Shown one piece after another: positions 7,482 through 15,898 of a stretch of 36,907 bases of DNA. The translations under genes and the position numbers were made by a program. The first letter of the stretch is position 1. The number at the start of each line of letters is the position of its first letter. The stretch covers positions 1 to 36,907 of the forward strand of contig CAZHLG010000008.1 of assembly GCA_964533145.1 (NCBI GenBank), in the 5' to 3' direction. A model generated the notes under the pieces. That model was not told where the DNA came from. It saw only the letters and a program-made list of their open reading frames with translations, and made no database searches. Origin of the DNA: CAITQP01 sp964533145 (GTDB lineage: Bacteria; Patescibacteriota; Minisyncoccia; Phycocordibacterales; UBA9973).

Positions 7482-9278
7482 CTAGTTTGCGGAGATATAG
7501 CCGACCGGAACCGGAGTATAGCTGCAACCCGACGAACCCGAAGGATAGCCTCCGGACGGAGTCGTACAGCCGCCGGAAACGCCCTGCTTGCCCGCATAGT
7601 AGGCATAGCTGCCAGGCGTGGCGCGAGGCGCGTTCTTGTCGTTCCACCAAAGGTTCTGCGAGCCTTCGTAGCACCACTGCTGCGTGGTGAGCGGGAGCGC
7701 AACGTCCATCGTCGTGCCGCCGGAAACGCAGTGCGAGTTGATGCGGTAGAGCGGGATGCCGTCACCCGAAGCGGACGGACCGATAACGAGCTTCGGAACG
7801 TACGTGCTTCCGTTGCCGTTGACGCTGAAGAGTTCCGTCGAACCGCGCTTCACATTGAGGAGTTTGCCGTGTGCCGCGACCGAAGATGCTGCGATCGTCA
7901 GACCGCGCTCGGTACCGTCGGCGTTATCACCATTGCCGGTGCCTGTGGACGTGATCTGGAAGAGCGCACCGTTGCGGTTCGAAGTACCGCTGGTCGTGAC
8001 CTGATCGCCCTCGATCGACATGACCGGAGCAGAGACGCTCGTGCCGAGACGGATCGACGATCCGGAGATCTGCACGCGCGTGCCGCCGCCGGAAGCGGCG
8101 TTGGCGCCGTACACGGCATACTCATTGGTCATATCGCTGTAGATCTTCGGATACGGACCGAAACTTGCCGACGGGCAATTCGTGCCGTTCTGGAGACAAA
8201 CCGGAATGCCGCCCTGCTTGAGACTGCCCGCATTGAGGTAGCTCGATACGTCCACATAGCCATGCATGAAGCTGTTACCGTACACATCGAGGATGTATGT
8301 CGGACCGACCGTCACCGTAGCGATGGCCGAAGCAGCGCCGCCGGACGGCGAGCTGCAAGAAATGTTGTACGTATAGCTGCCCGGGACGCTGAACGTGCCG
8401 AGGGCCTTGGTGCCCGAACCGGTGTGCGTCGAACCCGAGATCGAGAGCGTTGCGTTCCAGTTGTTCGAAGCGTTAGAGCTGTACGCGGCACATGCGCTGG
8501 CGTTCGAAGCGCTCCACGTGATCGAGGCGGAACCGCTCGAGCTGATCGTCGTCGGAGACGCAGCCATGGAGATGACGGGAGGCTCGATGGTCCAGACAGA
8601 AGTCGAACCGGTGCCCGCACCGGAGCCCGAACCGGTACCCGTGCCCGTCGTCGCGCGGCAATCCCAGCCCGTGTCCGTGAAGACGCACATGCCGGTCGCG
8701 GCTGCGCCCGTGGATGTCGTGTACGTACAGTAGCCATTGTCCGTCGGACAGCTGCCGCCGCCAGAACCGGAACCGGCCGCAACCGCAGTCTTGGTTCCGA
8801 AGAAATTCGTAAGCGCATCATTGATCTTGGCAAAGATGCCTGAACCGCCCTGGGCAACGTGCGGCACGATCATGCCGGTCGGGCCGGTCGAAGAGGACCC
8901 GCCCGTGGTGCCGCCGCTGGTCGAGCTGCTGCCGCAGCCGATGCCGACGCACGGCGGCGTGCCGATGGTCACATGCTGAACGAGCGCCGAAGCGCCGAAG
9001 TTGGCGATGCCGTTCATGCTGGTCACGCCGTTCACGTCAAAGACAGAGCCGCCGGTCGTAGGACCGAACCAGGCCGGAGCGCTCGTACGTCCGACACCGA
9101 AGCCGCCGGCCTTCCACTGCGCCGACGTCCCGACGTTGACGGGAGCATCAACGTTGTTCGCAGGCGGTGTCGCCGTCGGAGCGGTCCATGTGCCCGCAGC
9201 GCTCGCCGTAAGGGCGAAGCCGAGAAGCGCGCCCGCGACCGTCGATGCCTTGATTCCGAAACCGATAATCTTTTTCAT
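7482..9278 (-). CDS. Large secreted surface protein with an Ig-like domain
   Basis: The 598-residue protein has a clear signal peptide (basic start, hydrophobic core GALLGFALTASAAG, cleavage near residue 28). The first 230 residues are Gly/Ser/Thr-rich and low in complexity. A bacterial Ig-like or PKD-like module follows at about 235-330 (motif ASITWSASNASAC). The C-terminal half is rich in Gly, Ser and Asn and has several Cys residues. No catalytic motif is seen. It is downstream of a second Ig-domain secreted protein and convergent with the minor-pilin operon, so a cell-surface or pilus-associated adhesion role is plausible but inferred. The 40-bp gap before it has no obvious terminator, so cotranscription is likely. 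Confidence 0.8.
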   Translation of the reverse strand: MKKIIGFGIKASTVAGALLGFALTASAAGTWTAPTATPPANNVDAPVNVGTSAQWKAGGFGVGRTSAPAWFGPTTGGSVFDVNGVTSMNGIANFGASALVQHVTIGTPPCVGIGCGSSSTSGGTTGGSSSTGPTGMIVPHVAQGGSGIFAKINDALTNFFGTKTAVAAGSGSGGGSCPTDNGYCTYTTSTGAAATGMCVFTDTGWDCRATTGTGTGSGSGAGTGSTSVWTIEPPVISMAASPTTISSSGSASITWSASNASACAAYSSNASNNWNATLSISGSTHTGSGTKALGTFSVPGSYTYNISCSSPSGGAASAIATVTVGPTYILDVYGNSFMHGYVDVSSYLNAGSLKQGGIPVCLQNGTNCPSASFGPYPKIYSDMTNEYAVYGANAASGGGTRVQISGSSIRLGTSVSAPVMSIEGDQVTTSGTSNRNGALFQITSTGTGNGDNADGTERGLTIAASSVAAHGKLLNVKRGSTELFSVNGNGSTYVPKLVIGPSASGDGIPLYRINSHCVSGGTTMDVALPLTTQQWCYEGSQNLWWNDKNAPRATPGSYAYYAGKQGVSGGCTTPSGGYPSGSSGCSYTPVPVGYISAN

Positions 9279-9318
9279 ACTCTTGATTGCTATCTGCTAA
9301 TGGTTGCTAATAATCGTC

Positions 9319-10944
9319 TTAAATCTCGATCCACGGCGCCTTGCGCGGTCCGGTCCGAGGTCCGGTTCCGGGCAAGTACGTGCAGGGTCCGATGGCGCCG
9401 TAGTTCGTGGCAGAAGGATCGGTACAGGAGCCGGCCGGCATGATCGTGACGGTCGCCGGAGCGCAGGAGCTCACCGGCGAGCCGCTGCCGGGCGCCGCTG
9501 TGAGCGTCATGGTGCGCGCTGTCGTCGGAGACGTGCCGCTGATGGAGAGTGCCGCACAGGTGTTCGTGCCGTTCAGGCTTGCCGAACTCGTACCGGAAGC
9601 GACTCCCGGGCAGAGGCTCGACGGACCGAACGATGCGGTCACTCCGGAGAGCGAGCTCTTGGACACGGTTGAAGTACGGTATGAGGTATGGCCCCAGACC
9701 GTGCCGAAATTCTGCGTTGCGGAAAAAGTAGAAGAACCTGCCGGAGCGGCCACGACCCAGGTCGAAGGCTCGATCGAGCAGCTCGGCGCATTGATGCCCA
9801 CATGAACGGTGACCGGCGCAACCGTGCCGCCGACGGAGGACGAGCAGCTATTGATGGTAAAGTCCACCGGCGCAGTGATCGTCGCGATGTACGAATACGT
9901 GATCGGAGTGCTTGTCGGAGAAGATGCCTTCGATCCGTTCCAGCCGGAGAACGTCGGCGAGCTCGTACCGACACAGGTCGGCGTGTTCACGATATTCTGC
10001 GTCGTCCAGGTCAGCGTGACTGCGGTGCCCGCATCGACGTTCTTCGAAGTCACGCCATCCACGAGCAATTGGAGCAGCGGTGCGTTGGTCGAAGCGACGT
10101 TCACATATACCGTATCGGTCACGGCCGTGCCTCCGCCGATCGGCGTGCAGCTGATCGTATACGTGCGCACGATCGGCGACGTCGTGCCGTTGGCCGGAAC
10201 GGTCACGCCAAAGGTGGCGCCTGTGGGAGATTTGGAGCCGGACCAGTCAGTGATGCCGGAGCTTGCCGTTGCCGTGCATGCGCTCACATTGTTCGAAGTC
10301 CACGAAAGCGAGGCTGCTCCGCCGGACGACGGCATCATGAGCGGCGCGGTCGAAGGATAATCTCCGCCGTTGATCTTGAGATCGACGCTCGGCGCGGAAG
10401 AGAGGATGCCGTAAAAACGGATCCAGCCGATCACCGTCGAGCCCCATGCATCGCCGAGAATGTTGTTCGGCGTCGCCGCAGGATTATAAAAGACACCGTA
10501 GTCGGGCCCGAATCCGCTCATGCTGATGCAGCCGTCGGCGCCGCTTGCGACCGTACCGGAAATCATGCGCGCCCACCCCGTGACCTTGCGTGTCGTCGCA
10601 TCAAGACGGGCGACGGGACCGCACTGAGCAGTCACGTCCGCAGATTGGAAACTGATCCAGCCGATGGCCGAGCTCCAAGCATGGCCCGAAAAATTGCCGC
10701 TGGACGGATCGATGTTCACGCCGTAATCAACGGTGCTCGAGCAAACGCTGGCGGCCGTTGAACTGCCAGTAAGGCAGTTCAGGCTGATCCAGCCGACGGT
10801 CGAGCTCCAGGCCCAGCCGGTGACGTTCGCAGTAGCGGCACGAGTGCGGTGCGGAAGCGCCGCGACGGCTCCCACGAGCATCGCAAAACCAGCAATCGCC
10901 CCAAGAGCGATTTTCATGCGGTGATTACGTACGTGCATCATCAT
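9319..10944 (-). CDS. Secreted surface protein with GWAWS-type repeats and Ig-like domains
   Basis: A signal peptide (MKIALGAIAGFAMLVGAVAA, cut near TRAAT) is followed by four imperfect repeats with the pattern GWAWSSxxGWISL: GWAWSSTVGWISL, GHAWSSAIGWISF, GWARMIS with a shared Cys, and GDAWGSTVIGWIRF. Two or three Ig-like modules follow, with SLSWTSNNVSACTA and TLTWTTQNI signatures, then a low-complexity tail. I know such GWxW repeats as common in secreted proteins of Parcubacteria; function unknown. The first ATG is at 10944, but the ATG at 10917 places the signal peptide at the very start and is equally possible. It lies 21 bp after the upstream gene. Confidence 0.8.
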   Translation of the reverse strand: MMMHVRNHRMKIALGAIAGFAMLVGAVAALPHRTRAATANVTGWAWSSTVGWISLNCLTGSSTAASVCSSTVDYGVNIDPSSGNFSGHAWSSAIGWISFQSADVTAQCGPVARLDATTRKVTGWARMISGTVASGADGCISMSGFGPDYGVFYNPAATPNNILGDAWGSTVIGWIRFYGILSSAPSVDLKINGGDYPSTAPLMMPSSGGAASLSWTSNNVSACTATASSGITDWSGSKSPTGATFGVTVPANGTTSPIVRTYTISCTPIGGGTAVTDTVYVNVASTNAPLLQLLVDGVTSKNVDAGTAVTLTWTTQNIVNTPTCVGTSSPTFSGWNGSKASSPTSTPITYSYIATITAPVDFTINSCSSSVGGTVAPVTVHVGINAPSCSIEPSTWVVAAPAGSSTFSATQNFGTVWGHTSYRTSTVSKSSLSGVTASFGPSSLCPGVASGTSSASLNGTNTCAALSISGTSPTTARTMTLTAAPGSGSPVSSCAPATVTIMPAGSCTDPSATNYGAIGPCTYLPGTGPRTGPRKAPWIEI

Positions 10945-10965
10945 ATATATGTATCTGTCCCGCGC

Positions 10966-11331
10966 TTACTGCGCAGAAGCCTGCTGCTGTTGACCTGCGA
11001 CCATCTGAAGAATTGCTGTCTTGTTTTCGGCTGACATGTCCGACTTTGCCGACTGCTGCGCGCGAGCGACATCGCTGAGCGCCGCCGCCTTGGCTTCGTC
11101 GGAAATCGGCAGCGACTCGGCGGCGACTTGGCTGACGATCGCGGTGCGGACCTCGTCTTCGGTGAGCGGCTTGTTGAAAAAACGGTCATACACGAACCAG
11201 CCCGCAAGACCGACGAGCGCGATAGCGCCGATGATCACGGCGATGCGCCGACCGGAATGCCGCACGGAAACCGGAGCGGGCGCCGGCGCAGGTGCCGCAG
11301 GCGGAACATTCGCGGAGATAGGAGTATCCAT
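10966..11331 (-). CDS. Small single-pass membrane protein, unknown function
   Basis: The 121 residues comprise a Pro/Ala-rich N-terminal segment, one membrane helix (about 30-48, IAVIIGAIALVGLAGWFVY) and a charged, helical, probably extracytoplasmic C-terminal part ending in a Gln-rich tail. No family recognised. The ATG is exactly 6 nt after a TATACT box (11338-11343), a clear case of the leaderless pattern of this window. It heads a three-gene minus-strand series with the two secreted proteins, so a role at the envelope is likely. Confidence 0.7.
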   Translation of the reverse strand: MDTPISANVPPAAPAPAPAPVSVRHSGRRIAVIIGAIALVGLAGWFVYDRFFNKPLTEDEVRTAIVSQVAAESLPISDEAKAAALSDVARAQQSAKSDMSAENKTAILQMVAGQQQQASAQ

Positions 11332-11400
11332 GAAAAAAGTATACCATCGGCGGCTCGCAAGAAGCGCGGCATGCGCTGTGGAAAAGGACGCTCCGCCGAA

Positions 11401-11440
11401 AACAAAGAAAGACCGCCGAAGCGGTCTTTCTTTGTTTTTT
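11401..11440. terminator. Intrinsic terminator after the tRNA-Thr pair
   Basis: A 16-bp stem (AACAAAGAAAGACCGC and its complement) with loop CGAA ends in a T run on the plus strand and, read on the minus strand, in TTTT. It lies 7 bp beyond the 3' end of tRNA-Thr(CGT) and would stop the tRNA transcript. Confidence 0.85.
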
Positions 11441-11447
11441 GTTCCGG

Positions 11448-11520
11448 AGCCACCTCCCGGGATTGAACCGGGGACCTACGGTTTACGATACCGTCGCTCT
11501 ACCAGCTGAGCTAAGGTGGC
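11448..11520 (-). tRNA. tRNA-Thr(CGT)
   Basis: The 73-nt sequence folds as a full cloverleaf: acceptor GCCACCT paired with AGGTGGC, D arm with AGCTCAGCTGGTAGAGC, anticodon stem ACGGT/ACCGT around loop ATCGTAA, and T arm with GGTTCAATCC. The anticodon is CGT; the discriminator is T. CCA is not encoded. Confidence 0.95.
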
Positions 11521-11553
11521 AACTCACGTGCGGAGACCCGCACATGGGCTGGG

Positions 11554-11626
11554 AGCCGTTGATCGGGATTGAACCGATGACCTCGCCCTTACCATGGGCG
11601 TGCTCTACCAACTGAGCTACAACGGC
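11554..11626 (-). tRNA. tRNA-Thr(GGT)
   Basis: The 73-nt cloverleaf has acceptor GCCGTTG, D arm AGCTCAGTTGGTAGAGC, anticodon stem CGCCC/GGGCG around loop ATGGTAA (anticodon GGT) and a standard T arm. It is 33 bp upstream of tRNA-Thr(CGT) in the same orientation. CCA is not encoded. Confidence 0.95.
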
Positions 11627-11705
11627 CTGTATGCGTCACAAAGTGCTGACTCGGCAATGCTACTATATTTTGGCGTTTTTTTCAAATCCCGTCCGGCGCC
11701 GGGCG

Positions 11706-12332
11706 TTACCGATACGCAGGATTCAAAACAAACCCAGCCGCCTTGTCATATACGCCCAAATTGTACCGCGTCGGGACGCGAAGGTCACCGCTCGCCGCTA
11801 TGGCATCGAGCTGAGTTTCGACAAGCATGTCCGCAAAGGCATCGGGAGAAAATCGAGCACCGTACGAAGCGAATTCGTCCTTGGGCACGGCCATGATGAG
11901 CATGCCGTCCGAACCGCGATGCGACTCACCTTCCTCCATCCTCTCTAATGCCAGCATGATAGAATCAGGACCCTCATATGTCGTAGTCGTATTAAGACCG
12001 CCGGCCTGAAACAGGAATCCCTCTTCGTTTATTTTTTTCGCGACATCTGCGAAGGTCTGGTGCGTCAAAAAATGATACCGCGAAGAAAGTTCGTGCAGTT
12101 TGCTCCCTAGCGCTTCAAGCGAGAGCGGCTGTTCCATCGTCCGCTCGATGTCTTTTTTGAGTTCTGCAGCCTTGAGTCCGTTTTGTATGTCGCTCTTCCA
12201 CGACTCCGGTATCTCACCGAAAGACTCGATCGTCTGTCCGGCCTTCACCCGCTCGATATATTCGAGTATTTTCGAGTGGGGCTGTTCGGAGGAGGGCGTC
12301 CGTTCCGGCTGCGGCTGCATCTGGTTTTCCAT
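11706..12332 (-). CDS. Hypothetical protein, 208 residues
   Basis: I do not recognise the family. The protein is soluble and has two parts: a charged helical N-terminal half (1-100) and a more conserved-looking C-terminal half with THQTFADVAKKI, a GGLNTTTTYEGPDSI block and RGSDGMLIMAVPKDEF. A TATACT box (12339-12344) lies exactly 6 nt before the ATG, so the mRNA is probably leaderless. The left 55-bp repeat sits directly upstream. If the repeat-bounded element were removed, this gene would lie between tRNA-Asp and tRNA-Thr, so it probably belongs to the host chromosome rather than the insertion. Confidence 0.7.
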   Translation of the reverse strand: MENQMQPQPERTPSSEQPHSKILEYIERVKAGQTIESFGEIPESWKSDIQNGLKAAELKKDIERTMEQPLSLEALGSKLHELSSRYHFLTHQTFADVAKKINEEGFLFQAGGLNTTTTYEGPDSIMLALERMEEGESHRGSDGMLIMAVPKDEFASYGARFSPDAFADMLVETQLDAIAASGDLRVPTRYNLGVYDKAAGFVLNPAYR

Positions 12333-12361
12333 TCGAAGAGTATATCACCAACCAGAGAAAA

Positions 12362-12416
12362 CCCAGCCCAGATAGGACAAAAGCCCCTTTTGGGGGCCTC
12401 GTGTCCAGTACTGCGC
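12362..12416. repeat. 55-bp direct repeat, left copy (putative attachment site)
   Basis: Identical over 55 bp, with no mismatch, to 17857-17911. Both copies contain the same intrinsic terminator for minus-strand transcription (GCCCC stem, AAAA-containing loop, TTTT tail). This copy ends with the bases that form the last 3 nt of tRNA-Asp in the right copy. It follows the coiled-coil gene and so now acts as that gene's terminator. The pattern is that of an att site made when an element integrates just downstream of a tRNA gene. Confidence 0.8.
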
Positions 12417-12482
12417 GGACTGGTGGACGAAGTGAGAACCGCGATTATCCTACACTATACGGGCGAAAAGGTCTAACTTGAA

Positions 12483-13859
12483 CTAGGACTGTGATTTGCT
12501 CGCTAGAGCACGCTCGACTTCCTTTAACTTTTTCTCCATCTGGGAAAGCTCAAGGGCAGGTGCTTCCGCTTCTTTTAACAGATTTTCAAGCGTTGTGTTT
12601 TTCGCTACGAGCTCGGGGTCAGTTTCTACTTTTTGCCTCAAGGTCTCCAAGTTCTTTGCTGTGTTCTGATAGTTATTTTCAGCAGTTTGGACCTGTGCAT
12701 CACCAGTAATTTCTCCCCATTTCCTAGTGGCAAATGGCAGGTTTTTTCCAAGGCGGAACGGCTGATAAGTGTCATTCATATACTGAATGTCCTTATCCGA
12801 CAAATTACTAAAGCGGCCAATACCCTCATCGAGAGATTGCCGAAAAACCTCATTGTAGTCAGCAGGTATGGCACTCTTTAACTTATCCAAATTGCGAAGT
12901 CCTGTCTGCTTATCTCGAAACAGAGCAACATCAATTTTGATTTGGTTGGTATTCAAATCGCCACCAAGTTTTTTAAGGTCTCGCGTATATCCTTTTTCTT
13001 CTTTGATTTTTTCAATCGCGGCTCGTGTTTCGTCAATTTGCTTATAAAACTCGCGGTACGCATCCATCTTTTCCTCGTATGCCAATTTCAGATTATTATA
13101 TTCAATCTGCTCAGGCGTGAGGTTGGCACTCTCGTTTTTTGTCGTTTCTTTTTCTGCTTCCTGTTTTTTCAGTTCTTCACGCCAGTTTATGTTAGGGTCA
13201 GTGCCCAAATATTGAGCCATTTGTTGAGACATTTTTGCATCGCGCTCGGTTGGTGAACCAGTGTCGTATTTATCCGACCTCTCAAGTTCTTTCGTAGCGT
13301 TTTTGTAAATAATCTCTTTGACTAAAGTAGGGTCTGGTTCCATACCGAGCTCCTTAAATCTCGCAAGGTATGTGGACGTATTAGCCAAATCGTTGTCCTT
13401 GTATGCGAGCAACTCTTTTACAGTATCGGTGGCAATAGTATTTTTTTCTTGTTGCGTGTATTGCGGTACGTTTCTGCCCTCACTATGAGCTGACCATATA
13501 TCAAAGTAGGCCTCAAAACCCGTCTTTTTCTCACCCTCTGTGGATTGATTTTTCACCTCCTCGATTTTTTTGGCGGCATCTGTTTCAACGGTCTTAATTT
13601 GAGTGTCAATCGTTTCGGTCCGTCTTTCGATTTCACCCTTTGAACCGCCAAGGTCTTCAACCTGTTTCTCTTGCGTAGGCGAAGTAGCGGCAACTTCCAT
13701 CGCTTTTCCAGTAAGGCGAGTTATGGCCTGTTCTGCCGCGCCAGCAATATCGCCCTCGAAGCCCGCCTCGGCGGTCATTTTAATTTCCTCAAGTCCTGCA
13801 ATATCCTTGTTAGCTTCAAGCTCGCTGATTTTGTTGAGCACATCGTTCTCCATCGCCAT
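12483..13859 (-). CDS. Large coiled-coil protein, unknown function
   Basis: The 458 residues are highly charged and almost wholly helical, with coiled-coil stretches at about 75-105, 225-300 and 385-455, and no signal peptide or membrane segment. No enzyme motif is visible. It starts 5 bp after a small coiled-coil gene of the same strand, so the two form an operon. Base composition is markedly lower in G+C (about 45% in the lines counted) than the flanks (about 60%), in keeping with foreign origin. It is the terminal gene before the left 55-bp repeat. A structural or scaffold role is possible but unsupported. Confidence 0.75.
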   Translation of the reverse strand: MAMENDVLNKISELEANKDIAGLEEIKMTAEAGFEGDIAGAAEQAITRLTGKAMEVAATSPTQEKQVEDLGGSKGEIERRTETIDTQIKTVETDAAKKIEEVKNQSTEGEKKTGFEAYFDIWSAHSEGRNVPQYTQQEKNTIATDTVKELLAYKDNDLANTSTYLARFKELGMEPDPTLVKEIIYKNATKELERSDKYDTGSPTERDAKMSQQMAQYLGTDPNINWREELKKQEAEKETTKNESANLTPEQIEYNNLKLAYEEKMDAYREFYKQIDETRAAIEKIKEEKGYTRDLKKLGGDLNTNQIKIDVALFRDKQTGLRNLDKLKSAIPADYNEVFRQSLDEGIGRFSNLSDKDIQYMNDTYQPFRLGKNLPFATRKWGEITGDAQVQTAENNYQNTAKNLETLRQKVETDPELVAKNTTLENLLKEAEAPALELSQMEKKLKEVERALASKSQS

Positions 13860-13864
13860 AGTAA

Positions 13865-14038
13865 TTATTGATTATTTGATAAACCGAGCGATGCTCGAAT
13901 TGCATCCGCCTTTTGGGTTTCAAGTTCCTTGATATACCCGCGTATAATACCTTGGCGCTCCTTGCCAAGTTCGTCTAGTTTTTTGATGGCCTCATTATAG
14001 ATTTCCTCGATTTTCGAGGCCTGTTCCTGTGGGGTCAT
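13865..14038 (-). CDS. Small helical protein, 57 residues
   Basis: The predicted product is two charged helices (MTPQEQASKIEEIYNEAIKK and following), with no membrane segment. The frame is open back to a GTG at 14056, but I choose the ATG at 14038 because a TGG TACAAT promoter box lies 8 nt upstream and overlaps the GTG. This promoter would serve both this gene and the large coiled-coil gene. Function not recognised. Confidence 0.65.
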   Translation of the reverse strand: MTPQEQASKIEEIYNEAIKKLDELGKERQGIIRGYIKELETQKADAIRASLGLSNNQ

Positions 14039-14114
14039 ATAACGGGATTGTACCACTTATTCAAAGTTTGGGAATACCAAGGGAAAATCCCTCCTGAAAT
14101 GCTATAATCGCTCC

Positions 14115-14747
14115 ATGCGAACCTTTGTTTTTATAGATGCCTCCAACCTCTTTTACGGAGGCGAGAAATCCCTCGGCTGGAAAATTGACTACCGAAAGCT
14201 CTTTACTTACCTGCAAGAAAAGTACGGTGCGGACCGTGTCTTTTATTTCGGCGGGGTCGAGATACACCACTTTCCATACGATTACCAGAAAGACGGTACT
14301 GTCCCCATCGTTCAGCTTGAAACCTACCTGCGCGAGTTCATTGAGACCAAAGGCAAGACGCTTAATGAAGCCGCCCTGCTTCTCATCGGTCGCCACCTCC
14401 AGCGCGTCCGCTTTTATATGAAGCTCCTTGAGTTCGGCTATCGCCTATACCTCAAGCCAGTCAAAATGTACGAGCAGGACGACGGGACCACCAAGCGCAA
14501 AGCCAACTGCGATGTTGATATGGCCTTTCACCTTATGAAAGAGAGAGACAATTTTGACCGTGCCGTAGTCCTCTCGGGCGACGGCGACTTTCTACCCGTG
14601 CTTAAACACCTCAAAGAGTGTGGCAAAGAGGTCCTCGTGCTCGGCCGCGGCAAGCGCACAGCCAAAGAAATCAAGCAGTTCGCGGGCAGTAATTTCCGCG
14701 ACTTTGAATACCTAGAAACAAAAATAGCGTTTCAAGAAAAGGAGTAA
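14115..14747 (+). CDS. NYN-domain (LabA/PIN-like) putative RNase
   Basis: The 210-residue protein matches the NYN branch of PIN-like nucleases: D8 and N11 in FIDASNLF, D133 and D135 in NCDVDMAFHL, and D156 and D158 in LSGDGDF, which together form the usual acidic metal site. Such proteins are predicted RNases; substrates of bacterial members are mostly unknown. The ATG follows an extended TGC TATAAT box by exactly 6 nt, so the mRNA is probably leaderless. It is divergent from the coiled-coil operon and convergent with the reverse transcriptase gene, inside the repeat-bounded element. Confidence 0.85.
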   Translation: MRTFVFIDASNLFYGGEKSLGWKIDYRKLFTYLQEKYGADRVFYFGGVEIHHFPYDYQKDGTVPIVQLETYLREFIETKGKTLNEAALLLIGRHLQRVRFYMKLLEFGYRLYLKPVKMYEQDDGTTKRKANCDVDMAFHLMKERDNFDRAVVLSGDGDFLPVLKHLKECGKEVLVLGRGKRTAKEIKQFAGSNFRDFEYLETKIAFQEKE

Positions 14748-14749
14748 AA

Positions 14750-14858
14750 CGACGAAAGGCACCCACGAAGGATGCCTTTCACGTTTAGTGAGTTCATTAT
14801 AGCAGGTCCTAAAAAGGACGCAAGCTATAGAGCGGGGTCGAAAGGTACCCTTGCCCCG
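14750..14858. terminator. Hairpin-rich gap between the NYN and RT genes
   Basis: Two inverted repeats are visible: GAAAGGCA/TGCCTTTC (about 14755-14780), just after the NYN stop, and GAGCGGGG/CCCCGCTC (about 14830-14860), next to the RT stop codon. Neither has a strong T run, so they may be weak terminators for the two convergent genes. Confidence 0.4.
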
Positions 14859-14859
14859 C

Positions 14860-15891
14860 TCATATAATAGTACGTTCCTCGGGTGCGCCCCGTGATAAAT
14901 ACTGGGCGGCAATCGAACCGCGCACTTTTTGAGCGTTACCGTGGCCCAAGAGACCTAAATACGATTGGACCGTCTGTTCTTTGCCGTCTGTTTCAATAAG
15001 ACGCTTCCACATACGACGCTTGGTCCCCGTCCGTATTACCCGATGATTGGGAAAATGAACCCAGCCGAGAAAATCCACGCCCGAGGCAAGAGTTCTGATA
15101 AATACCTTGTCGGGATGAAGTGAGAGTTTGAGCCGTTCCCCCAGAAAAGCCGCTACTCGTGGCAAGATACTTTCAAGCCACGCTTTGTCATCTGACAAGA
15201 AAACAAAATCATCGGCATATCGGATGTAGTATTTCGCCTTGAGCTTATGCTTTACGAACTGGTCAAACTCGTTCATATACACATTCACGAGAAGTTGGCT
15301 TGTGAGATTGCCAAGCGGTAGTCCGCGGTCATTTTCAGTCGAATGGAAACTCCTGATGATTTCCGATAACAGAGATATGATGCGCTTATCTTCAATGTAT
15401 CCGTCGAGGATGTTAAGGAGTGCGACTTGGTCTACGGAGGCAAAGAACTTTCGTATATCGCATTTGAGCACCCAAACCGTCCGAGTTTTGTTCTTTGATG
15501 CTTTGTGAGAATATGCACGGAATTGGTCGAGTGCACGGTGCATACCTTTATACCGTCGGCAAGAAAAAGAAGTGGATATGAACGTGCGGTCAAAAAACGG
15601 ATAGAGTTCGCGGTAAAGCGCGTGGTGGAGTAAGCGGTCCCGAACTGATGCTTTATGGATATTGCGAGGTTTTGGGTCGGAGACATTGAAAGCGTGGTAG
15701 TTGGAGTGCCTATATATACCGTTCGCCAAATCCTCGTGGAGCAAGATGATATTGGACATCAGATTTCTTCCGAAATGGAGCACGTCTTTCCGCATTTTTT
15801 TGCCCGACAAGAACTCTTGCCACGCAAGGAGCAGGTTTTCGATTGAAATGATATGCTCGTAGGTATGAATAAAACAAACACGCCGCTTCAT
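14860..15891 (-). CDS. Diversity-generating retroelement reverse transcriptase
   Basis: The 343-residue protein has the ordered motifs of a retron/DGR-class reverse transcriptase: RDRLLHHALY (84-93), the first catalytic Asp in KCDIRKFF (D145), LPLGNLTSQ (191-199), and YIRYADDFVFLS with the catalytic YADD (225-228). The LGNLTSQ block followed by NEFDQFVKH is the DGR form of motif 4. There is no maturase X domain or HNH endonuclease, which argues against a group II intron. It copies TR RNA with errors at adenines. I choose the ATG at 15891 rather than the open frame to 15948, since MKRRVCFIHTYEHIIS resembles DGR RT starts. The start codon is only 7 bp from that of divergent avd. Confidence 0.93.
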   Translation of the reverse strand: MKRRVCFIHTYEHIISIENLLLAWQEFLSGKKMRKDVLHFGRNLMSNIILLHEDLANGIYRHSNYHAFNVSDPKPRNIHKASVRDRLLHHALYRELYPFFDRTFISTSFSCRRYKGMHRALDQFRAYSHKASKNKTRTVWVLKCDIRKFFASVDQVALLNILDGYIEDKRIISLLSEIIRSFHSTENDRGLPLGNLTSQLLVNVYMNEFDQFVKHKLKAKYYIRYADDFVFLSDDKAWLESILPRVAAFLGERLKLSLHPDKVFIRTLASGVDFLGWVHFPNHRVIRTGTKRRMWKRLIETDGKEQTVQSYLGLLGHGNAQKVRGSIAAQYLSRGAPEERTII

Positions 15892-15898
15892 ACTAAAA

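Noticed and set aside
7470..8843. 457-codon plus-strand frame in the surface-protein region
   Set aside because: Antisense of a Ser/Thr/Gly-rich gene; Arg-rich with no motif. The minus-strand frame has a signal peptide and an Ig-like domain.
12417..12480. Possible tRNA-Glu-like half (minus strand, GTATAGTGTAGGATA then a TTCTCAC-like loop)
   Set aside because: No matching anticodon 3' strand, T arm or acceptor 3' half follows, so it does not fold. At most it is a fragment.
14860..15891. RT as a group II intron maturase or retron
   Set aside because: No X or HNH domain, no intron domain V-like structure noted, and a perfect DGR TR/VR pair next to it.
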